Shown here piece by piece: positions 36,101 through 48,200 of a stretch of DNA of 50,000 nt. The notes beneath the pieces were generated by a model, which was given only the letters and a program-made list of their open reading frames with translations, searched no databases and had not been told where the DNA came from. Origin of the DNA: Glandiceps talaboti. Lineage: Eukaryota > Hemichordata > Enteropneusta > Spengelidae. A program made the position numbers and the translations under genes. The stretch's first letter is position 1, and each line of letters opens with the position of its first letter. The stretch is taken from positions 9,147,960 to 9,197,959 of the forward strand of contig NC_135557.1 in assembly GCF_964340395.1 (NCBI RefSeq), given 5' to 3'.

Positions 36101-37272
36101 CTTGCCAGTCAGTATTATTTAGTCTGTCGACAATAACATCGTCAACGACCATCTGCAGCTGGGGATTGTGTTTTGGTTGTAGTCGTGGTTGTGGTATGGT
36201 AGTGGTTCATACATATATGGTACAATACAAGAATCCCCAACTACCACATCTTCTTCGCCATCACTAATACAGCATGTACATGTATTGTTGTCATTGTCAA
36301 TTTCGACTTCTAAATAGTGGACCTGCTAGGTTCCACTAGAATAGCCATCGCTTGTTATGTAATCGGACATATTTGAAATCCCTTCGGGTTGTGACGTCAT
36401 GAAATACATAAACAACTTCGGCAATTTCCGAAATGTTTCCCCCAAAAATCATTTTTCGTAATCAATGTCGTACTTTTGTCGAAAATGTCACTCAAATCTT
36501 TAATTACCAATGAAAACTACGTCATGTGCAGGCACAGTGTCGAATACATTGGAAACCTATCTACATACACTTTAATGCAGTGCCTTCATATAAACTTACT
36601 ATGGTGGTACTACTAAGAAACAACCAATGCCTTTAAAACTACCAACGTGCTTGCAGCGGTGAGATCACGTCCTTACAAATAAGTTTGGACCATTCTCATG
36701 TCTGATATTTGTTGTGCTGGGAATCGCTGCTATTTGATTTCTTTTGTATGCTGACGAATACATTTACACCCAAGTTAAGTTTCTGTAGAAGGGTACAGAA
36801 ACCCTTGTCAAGAGACATATCTGAGTAATACAACCTGATCATTCAGTATGTAGAATGCATGCAGAATCGTGGATTTGGGGTGTCAAAGAATAATACACTG
36901 TCTCCGGGGGATTCGATCCCATGAACATGATGTTAAACCATACCCCCCCCCCAAAAAAAAAAAGGAAAGAAAAAAAGAAATTGAACAGAGTGGTTCATTT
37001 TTTGTGGAAGGAAACTGTAATTCCTTTTACTTTTAAAAACCTATATCAATTCCCGATAGTTCTATCCTCTAATGACTATAGATCAAATTCCATAACTTAC
37101 CCAGACACTGTCTTGTATCAGGATCTGGATACGTTCCACTTGGGCAAGATTCGACGCATTGATTTTCAAACCAATTACACGGACAAATTCTATTTTAAAA
37201 AAAGAGATACAGATACTGTATGTTGTTTTGTGTAGGCTATATCTAAAACACAATACGCCGATCTTCAAAAGT

Positions 37273-37326
<54 letters not shown>

Positions 37327-37333
37327 ACACACA

Positions 37334-37379
<46 letters not shown>

Positions 37380-39832
37380 TATATATTGTTTGTCAGAACA
37401 GTTGCTATTGTTTGCGGTTCGTTCTGTTTTCTCTGTATGTGTCGATTTTTTTTTATCCAGAAGTTTTCACGTGTTAGTCTGTATGCTTTGTTGTTCCTTA
37501 TCGTTACAAGTCCTGTTATTATGAAGTCTGCACGGAAGTGGTGGGCTGAATTGAAAATGATTTCGTTTTGGATCTATTTTGTTATTATTCCTTATCAGGG
37601 ATAGATGATTCTGCATGTGAGTGTAGAGGATATCTACATCTCCAGTTTTTCCAACATATAGTATTTGTCCACACTTCTAACTGTATACTATATATTGTCA
37701 CGGATGACAGAATACAACTTTTTGATATTCGCTAAGTTTTGATGTTTTGCGAGGTCACCGTGAACTCACAGCTGTCATGAATTAACACTTAGAACAAATG
37801 TTTGCATTTCGCAAATAGTATTCTTCTAAGATGACAACATTAAGTTATTAAAAGATCAACAGTGTCAAATATTGACTGATTACAGACAGTTGGAAGAACA
37901 ATGACATGATCACATTGTTTGGCTAGTTTTCATATTTGCCAATATCATTTGCATTGAATTAAGGCGACGGCAATACTTCCGTTTTAGTCATTTATGGTGC
38001 TGATTATTTTATCACCCAATCATTTGAGTATTGTATATTTTATGTTTATAAGAATTTAATGGAACAATAAAATTATGGAGTAAGTCTTTGGAAGAGACGG
38101 TCCGAGGTCAGGAGCTGGAGTCAGTCTTTGGAAGAGACGGTCCGAGGTCAGGAGCTTCGATCTGCTCCGTGGTCACTTCCAAATGATCCAGGTTAACCAT
38201 GAACATTGTGTATAGTCTGAGCTAATTCCCTAAAAGTCCAAGTCGATCCAGTGTACAGAGTGGAGAGCGAGAAAGAGAGAGAGAGAGAGAGAGTAACATT
38301 GAAGGAGGGTTATCTAAACAGAAGAGCCCCCCCCCCTCCAATTTGTTACAATATTATGTTTTGTTGGTGTGCAGTTTATGTGTCCGAAGATTCTCTATTT
38401 TATGTAGTTTGGGCCTGTGAATTATGTTGTCTTTATCACGTGTTTGCAGATTGCACATAGTGATGCTTTACATTGGTGTGATCGTGTTTGTTGAAAAGTT
38501 TGTTATGTATCTTGTAGATAAGGATTTCAGATCTTGGTCATTTCTCTATGCGAACATTGTTTATTTTGGGGGATGCTAGTTGAAAAAAAAATCAGATTGT
38601 GATTTGTGTAGAATGTTAATCTTTCAGGATATGTGGTACATTGGAATCTGCACTGGATGGTGTATGTCAGGGGAATAATTACTTTTCCTCCATGCTTGTT
38701 GTTATCGTCCTGACATTGATGTGGTAGAGTTTGTCTGTTGACGTATGAGGAAAAGCCATACCGACCATACACGAAACAAAACATTACTACCCACTACGTC
38801 AACAAGAAATCAAACTACCCTAAAGCCATAATTAAGACCATACCTAGCTCGGTAAACCAAAGACGGTCGAACATTTCCAGTGATGAACACCAATTCGAGG
38901 CCTCTACATCATCCTACCAAGATGCACTCAATGAAGCTGGATATAATCACACGCTCCAATTCGACCCTACACGACATACTCAACACAAACGGAACCGCAG
39001 CCGTAATATAACTTAGTTCAACTCAACAACTTGCAGTAAACATGTTGCAACAAATGTGGGCAGAACAATTCTCCAACTCATCGACAAGCATTTCGCCACA
39101 GTGTACTCCATGGCAGTAAAATCTTCAACCGCAATAATATTAAAGAGAGCTACAGTTGCATGGTCAATATGGGTAGAATAATTAACGGTCACAACAAAGC
39201 TATACTTTCAAAAGCTAAGCAAACACAACAAAGTACCTGTAACTGCAGAAAACCAAAGGAATGCCCCCGCAGGAAAATGACTCTTAAAATCATTGTTTAC
39301 AGTCAACACTAACCAAGATCGCAAATCACACATAGGTGTTAGTGACACAGAATTCAAAAGCAGATGGAACAACCACAAGTCTTCATTTAAACTTGATCAC
39401 AAGAAGACACTGCGCTCAGTAAATACATTTGGCACCTAAAAGACTTCAAAACTAATTACAATATGCACTGGTCAGTCCTGAAGCAGGCTTCATCATACTC
39501 AAAGGATGTCAACTATGTCTCTAGGAAAATATTTTATTACAACCGCCGATAAATCAACTGCCTTGATTAACAGATCAGAGCTAATCAGTAAATGCAGGCA
39601 CGCTTACAAGTTCTTACTTAATAATACATAACATTTGTTTTCATACAAGTTTGTGTACACACAGCCGTCAACGAAGAAACCTAAGTACTGTACATAAACT
39701 TAGACCTCGTTCGTAGTATGAGACATAAAACAACATGTACAGTCAACGACTGCAATATTACACCTGAAGATCCTTCTGGTGAAATGGTCAGTAACGTAAA
39801 TCTATAATGTAATATCATACTCCTCGTCTTTC

Positions 39833-39929
<97 letters not shown>

Positions 39930-42900
39930 GTATAATCCCATGAAATCAATGTTTTACGTCACGATGCCCCGAGTATGACTCCGTGGACTAATACAAATTC
40001 GAGCCGGTAGGCGGAATCATACGATATATTTAATCGAATTTAGTTTAAAACGTAAGTAGAATTGTCTGAATACGATTTTGTGCCGTCGTTTTAATAATAC
40101 TTTCTCGGGTTGTGTAAGTTCGGAGATCTGAGCTCGACGGAAAATCGGAAGTAAGCTTGCCGGCTGCTACATCGATAATCTACGTGATTTTTAAATAGAA
40201 TAAAATGTATCAAATAAAAATAAAAGGACTTCTTCGTATGAAACACATGCCATCCAAGGATGTATGTAACGTTACTAACGTAATGTATGCATCTACGTTT
40301 TGAAAGCAGATAATTATTACGATAAACTTGATCGTAGCGTAGGATTGACACGAACACTCGAACAACGGTACGGAGAAAAAATAGTTCGGTAGAACAGGGG
40401 TGATATGCTCTGAAATTACCCCTGTTTGACGTCACACAGTAGAAGATATGCACGTATTTGTGTGATAAATATATATTTAACTTGGTGAGTATCAATCTTC
40501 TAAGACAGTGCTCTATACCGCAGTGGCAGAGTGCAATAGTTTATATATACAGTGGGCACTCGCTAACTCGCGCCTCGGTAAGTCCATATTCGGCTAAGTC
40601 GCGGGTGTCACCTTGGATCCCATTTTTTCTTTAGTTTTCCTATTGTTTTCGGAACTCCCCTTTGTGTATTTTTTAAACAAATGACACGCCTGCCAATTTC
40701 AAACTCGTTGGTGTTTCGATGAAGAGGTGTCGCAGTTTGACTTTGATGTTAGCAATCGCCTTCTATTTATTCGGACTGCCTCACAAGTTACTTCTGGGCT
40801 AGTCAACAAAGATGTCGAACATTTTCGTCTGGCTGGTGAACGGTGCATTGATCGTGGTAGATTCGAGTCGCAGGATTCGTCAGTCGAATTCGAACATTGT
40901 CCACAAAAACAAATTAATAGCTACAGCTTCTGAGGAAAAACGTCATTTATATAACGAAATTTCGGGCTACGAATAACTGAATACGTTCATCACTTGCGTC
41001 TCTATGTTTATCTACCGACATCATGCTTCACGCCACGTGTTGCCGAACCTTGTGATTTCTCAACTCAACCCCATCATTTAGGAATGTTACTGTACTGAGA
41101 AACATGAAAAAGTAGTTGTTGTTTTAGAATATATAAGACAGATCCCGTTATTCGATGGTATAAAAGTCAAAACTGCACTTCCGCAACACCATTTCTTGGC
41201 CCTACCATGGCCGCCAGGCGTGAGCTAGTAAGTTGTACTGTTAGTTTGTCGACCGACCGTGCAAAAAAACAAAAAAGAAAGTCTAACAGCGATTGATGCT
41301 TTAAGGGTCACACAATTGTGCGATAAACTTCCTCAAAGATTTACTGTTAACTGTTACAATATTACGTCCATGCGTCCATCACAATAAATAAATTTCGAAT
41401 ACTTACCGTCATGTTCGTGAAAAGATTTACTGAATATTGAAACTTTGATTTCGTGCGTATTTTATTGTTCTTTTAATGAATATCGCCCATGAACTTGCAC
41501 TCATAAAAACATGTACTGTACTAGTTTCAACAGCACATTACTGAAGAATGAAGAAAAGCTGACGTGTGACGTGTGTTAATGTGTGGTTATGAATATATAA
41601 TGAGCACCTCGCTAAGTCGCGGCCCTCGCTAAGTCGCGGGTTTCTTGATGGACCCGGACACCCGCGAGTTAGCGAGGGTCTACTGTATATATAATTATAT
41701 TATTTTATACCAGTGTCACTTACATATTTCCACCATTGTTAATGGTACTAATTGGGCATGTTGATGAACATTCAAATCCTGTGCTTGTCATTACTCTAAT
41801 ATCTTTGCATTCGTTGCAGAGTCTCGGCGACGGCACTTCTGAGTCTAGAATCATGCAACCTGTGAAATAACGAAGATGATTCAAAAATGACTGTTGAACT
41901 AATTCAGATATGTTTGGTTATTGGGGTGCAAAGCTAGGGATGGTATGTATGATTTTGAAGCGTTAGACGAATTCATCATATCTAACATTCAAAGTTAGTT
42001 TGAACATGTAGATGGGTAAATAAAAACGTCTATCTAAACACAAGAATGTCAAATTACCATAATCGGGGTGACATTGTTCATCGCAGTCCAACTCACAAAG
42101 TTGTTTGTCAGCATTGAATCGCGTTCCTTGACCACATTGAGAGCTTACTGGTGGGCGACGATCCGGCAATCTCAAGTGAAATAGAGTAACATCCCTGCAT
42201 CAAAAAAGCAGATTTAATTACACTTAGGCAAGAACAAATATAAGATTGTTTCCCTTTTCTTTCCTTAGAAAACGAAGGGCAAAATGACTAACATGTTTTT
42301 GTTACTTAACGCTTTTTGGATGATCAAACTGTATAGTCCCAGTCAGAAAAATCTAAAACATCAATCTATTGGACATTACAGCAGGAGTTCAATAGAAGAA
42401 TACATTCAACGTATGACCCCATCAATAGTAAAGTCAACACTTACTCATTTCCACTGCCAATGGCATAGAAGTTTGGTACAATGTTTGAGTGTTTATCTAT
42501 GTATGTGAGATAGGTCATTTTCTTCTCATCACCCATGTATTTTCCGTATTCTATAAGGGTTTCCTTCTTAGATGTCGAGGCAGCAATACAGACGAAGTAA
42601 CTCTGATGAAGTACAGCATCACCAAGTCCTCTGGCATTCTTGATGGTTGTCTCAGCCAAAACATGATTGAACTAACAAAAGTGTAAAAAATGCAGTTATG
42701 GTTGAAGGAGATTAAAATTTACGAGTGAAGAAATATGTTAACAAATAAATTAGTAATCATAATATCAGATACACTTAAACTAAATAATCTCAACAATGAT
42801 TATTTTTACCTTCAGTAATGATATTGTTATGTTTTAGTGGTTTCTATCTGTGTATGTATGTATGTATGTATGTATGTATGTATGTATGTATGTATGGTAC

Positions 42901-42951
42901 GTATGTATGTATGTATGTATGTATGTATGTATGTATGTATGTATGCATGTG

Positions 42952-42983
<32 letters not shown>

Positions 42984-45188
42984 TGTATGTATGTATGTGT
43001 GTGTGTGTGTGTGTATGTGTGTATGTATGTATGTATGTATGTATGTATGTATGTATGTATGTATGTATGTATGTGTGCGTGTACGTTTGCACGCACATGA
43101 CGTGTGCATTGTCTGAGTCTGTCAGTCTGTCTGTGTCTCTGCCTGTGTGTTTGTCAATTCCGAAAAAAGCCGAAATTTGGTAAACGTATTCATTAGTTGA
43201 TCGCTGGAACTGACAAGGATTTGGAAAATATTTTATACATATTAATTTGGTATTGATTTACTTAAGAATGTCTGTGGATAATTAGTTCATATCTTAATAT
43301 TACAAGCTGTAAATTGCATGTAACTTTGGAAAATTCATTAATATAGTCTGTAAGATACAGACATCCGTGTCACACTATCAGCCAACACTCGTCGTCCGTA
43401 CTATCCTACGGGACTACTTGATGACAGGATTAGGCCACTCCTTGAACTTGTGATTAGAAGGTCAAACAAAGGTTATTATGAATATTAAAAATCAAATATA
43501 CAGGATAGTTTCTGCTTCTGATGTTAAGAACGGTTGTTGTTATGGTGATAGCTGTTAATTGTTTGTGATTGATAAAATACTAGACTTTGGCCATGAAACT
43601 TATGTTTACCATTGACATGGGATTGGGTGGCTGGTCTGATAAATCAGTATTGCAGTATTGAAAGGTAAACACCGTGATCAGTTTGACACCTATTAGAACA
43701 TAATGACATTTGATGTGGGAAATTGGGTAGATTAGTACAAGAATCCTGATAGGGTTGAAGAACGCGATGTATATTGCAGTGACTGTTTAACATTAACGTT
43801 AACAGAGTGCATTTGTCCTATATGGCTTGTTAACGTAGCCTTCAAGACTAATGAGTAATTTGCATGATTAATGTTTTTTTCCATAATTACTATATACCTA
43901 AATAATACAATATTCAAATTCAATATATTAAGATTTGGTACATGCATCAAACAAAACAAAGCTCAATGTCCTATAAAGGTTGTTAACGTAGCTAGTTTTG
44001 TCATATTGCCTTCGCATATAATTAATTATTTTCGGTAATTAGGCTATATTTTAAGATTCAAAGCTTCAAAGTTTAAAAACAATTTGATACATCGATATAT
44101 GATGTTAAATGCCTATGTCAACAGTTTGCTGAAATAGTATAATTCTAATACATCATTTGCATAGTTGATGAATTGTATTAATTAGACAATATAAAAAGAA
44201 TGCAAGCTTACAATTTTATAAAATGTATGGATTATAATTTATATTCATAATGACATAATGTATGTGTCTTATTATAGGGCTCGTTGATGTTGCTAGCTTC
44301 ATTGTTCATTTGCATACTTAATTCTGTGTTTAGATAATATCTTAAGTATGGAAGCTTCAAATTTCATAAAGTCTGGTATGATTCATTTGGCCAATTAAGG
44401 ACCATATCATGCAAGATACCTATAGCTCATAAGTTTGCATTTTAACCATCACTGTTTGAAGGAGAAAAATAAAACATCTTTGAACTTGTGGAAGGCGTTA
44501 AGTTTACATCTGGTCTTACACAGTTTCCCTTTCTATTTCAAACAGCAACCATTTTATATCAATACCCTTCCATTCCTGAATAATTCACAATACGTGCTAC
44601 ACATGTTTTGCACACAAATATTACATACATGAAGAAGGACATACAACTATAACAGAGTTATTAATAAATTATATTTTTCACATTATGATCCAATACCTTG
44701 TGAATGGCTACTAATAGAGGCGATATTTCCACATAATACCAAGTTGTCTTGTCCTTCGGAACAGATGAGAACACAACATAAATGCTACCCTCGCTAACGG
44801 CTGAGAAGAACAGGCACGCTCCACCATCTGAAAATGAAGATATTGAATAGTAGAGGTATGATGTATGGACTTGTTATAAACAACACTACAGAATATTATA
44901 TCAACGTAATTTTTGGTACAAGAGGCAGTTTTAACTTACCTGTCGTATCAAGAATCTGAACGTTTGACCAATGTGTATTACAGGGAAATCTCTGTACTGC
45001 TCCCTTCATAAACCTCGCCTCTAGGTTTTCTGTGTTAGCAGTCTCCTGATTCAATGGCCAAGATACCTCTGCTATGAATTGACCTGAAATGTGAAGATGT
45101 GGCATTTTTATTTCGCAGTGTAGAATGACATGTTTGAACATAAAGTCATTTCATATTTATCATCATCATCATCATCATCATCATCATC

Positions 45189-45239
<51 letters not shown>

Positions 45240-48200
45240 GTTGTTGTTGTTGTTGTTGTTGTTGCTGTTGTTGTTGTTGTTGTTGTGTATGTGTTTTTAA
45301 CAGGATATTTTCCATTCCTGTAAATATATAATGATATATAGCATACTTTGGGTGAAAATAGAAACTATAGTCAAAATGAATATGATGCCATTAGCAATTT
45401 GCCGTTATGCAGTATAAGTAACCATAATTCGACACTTGCCTTTTAGACCACCATAGATGGATGTCCAAAAAACGAGGGATGCATCGTAATCGTCGTCGTT
45501 TAACCTGAAATAACCAGTCTCAGGCTCGAAGGTTAACACCAAACCTTTCACGGAGATCTTAAGATTTTCAAGAATATCACTGCCCCCGTTACTGTACCCA
45601 TCAGTAAGTCGTGCCTTACCAAAGTCATTCTCAACAAACCACTTGCCAGCAAAGTAGTGCATCTGCAAACCATTACCCAGATGTTAATTATGTTACATTA
45701 ATTGTTATTCATACCCAACCGAAAAGGTGTATGGTTTCCAAGTTGTCAAAACATACTCGAGTAGTGAATTTAAGCATACAGTCCACTTTCTACATGACAG
45801 TGTCATATGATCAAACACTTTCACAAACCTAACAATACTTTGACATTTTGTTTAACTACCATAATGTAAGTAAAATTGTGTCTCGTCCATTGCCATTGTG
45901 AAAACATTAGTCATATCTGAGGATATGTTTCAATCTGCCATTTTTTGTAACACTACTGTTTACAAACAAGTTATTTTCATAATATTGCAACATTTTTATT
46001 ACCAGGGTAACGATTGAATACACTTCTGTGAGTCATTGAGATCCAGCATTTTATCTTACACTTTAAGTGATTATATACTTTGATCTTATACTTTTAGTGA
46101 TTATCTACTTTGATCTTACACTTTTAGTGATTATATACTTTCATCTTACACTTTTAGTAATTATGTAGTTTGATCTTACACTTTTAGTGATTACATACTT
46201 TCATCTTACACTTTTAGTGATTATGTACTTTGATCTTACACTTTTAGAGATTATGTACTTTGATCTTACACTTTTAGTGATTATGTAGTTTGATCTTACA
46301 CTTTTAGTGATTATATACTTTGATCTTACACTTTTAGTGATTATGTACTTTGATCTTACACTTTTAGTGATTATGTACTTTCATCTTACACTTTTAGTGA
46401 TTATGTACTTTGATATTACACTTTTAGAGATTATATACTTTGATCTTACACTTTTAGTGATTATGTACTTTGATATTACACTTTTAGTGATTATGTACTT
46501 TGATATTACACTTTTAGAGATTATATACTTTCATCTTACACTTTTAGTGATTATGTACTTTGATATTACACTTTTAGAGATTATATACTTTCATCTTACA
46601 CTTTTAGTGATTATATACTTTGATATTACACTATTAGTGATTATGTACTTTGATATTACACTTTTATTGATTATATACTTTGACCTTACACTTTTAGAGA
46701 TTATATACTTTCATCTTACACTTTTAGTGATTATATACTTTGATATTACACTATTAGTGATTATGTACTTTGATCTTACACTTTTAGTGATTATGTACTT
46801 TGATCTTACACTTATAGTGATTATGTACTTTGATCTTACACTTTTAGTGTTTCTGTACTTTGATCTTACACTTTTAGTGAGTATGTACTTTGATCTTACA
46901 CATTTAGTGATTATGTACTTTGATCTTACACTTTTAGTGATTAGATACTTTGATCTTACACTTTTAGTGATTATATACTTTGATTTTACACTTTTAGTGA
47001 TTATGTACTTTGATCTTACACTTTTAGTGATTAGATACTTTGATCTTACACTTTTAGTGATTAGATACTTTGATCTTACACTTTTAGTGATTATGTACTT
47101 TGATTTTACACTTTTAGTGATTATATACTTTGATCTTACACTTTTAGTGAGTATGTACTTTGATCTTACACTTTTAGTGATTATGTACTTTTATCTTACA
47201 CTTTTAGTGATTATGTAGTTTGATCTTACACTTTTAGTGATTATATACTTTCATCTTACACTTTTAGTGATTATGTACTTTGATATTACACTTTTAGAGA
47301 TTATATACTTTCATCTTACACTTTTAGTGATTATATACTTTGATATTACACTATTAGTGATTATGTACTTTGATATTACACTTTTATTGATTATATACTT
47401 TGATCTTACACTTTTAGAGATTATATACTTTCATCTTACACTTTTATTGATTATATACTTTGATATTACACTATTAGTGATTATGTACTTTGATCTTACA
47501 CTTTTAGTGATTATGTACTTTGATCTTACACTTATAGTGATTATGTACTTTGATCTTACACTTTTAGTGTTTCTGTACTTTGATCTTACACTTTTAGTGA
47601 GTATGTACTTTGATCTTACACATTTAGTGATTATGTACTTTGATCTTACACTTTTAGTGATTAGATACTTTGATCTTACACTTTTAGTGATTATATACTT
47701 TGATCTTACACTTTTAGTGTTATATACTTTGATCTTACACGTTTAATGATTATGCACTTTGATATTACACTTTTAGTGATTATAAACTTTGATCTTAGAC
47801 TTTTAGTGATTATGTACTTTGATCATACACTTTTAGTGATTATATACTTTCATCTTACACATTTAGTATTTGTACTTTGAACTTACACTTTTAGTTATTA
47901 TATACTTTGATCTGTGACTTCTAGTGATTATGTACTTTGATCTTACACTTTTAGTGATTATGTACTTTGATCTTACACTTTTAGTGATTATATACTTTGA
48001 TCTTACACTTACAGTGATTATGTACTTTGATCTTACACTCACAGTGATTATATACTTTGATCTTACACATTTAGTGTTTTTGTACTTTGATCTTACACTT
48101 TTAGTGATTATGTACTTTGATTTTATACTTTTAGTGATTATGTACTTTGATCTTACACTTTTAGTGATTATGTACTTTGATCTTACACTTTTAGTGATTA

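Noticed and set aside
42818-43183. Overlapping frames of 84-121 codons on both strands
   Set aside because: GTAT and GT repeats keep every frame open.
45125-45331. Frame with poly-His, poly-Tyr and poly-Cys
   Set aside because: Pure trinucleotide repeat artefact.
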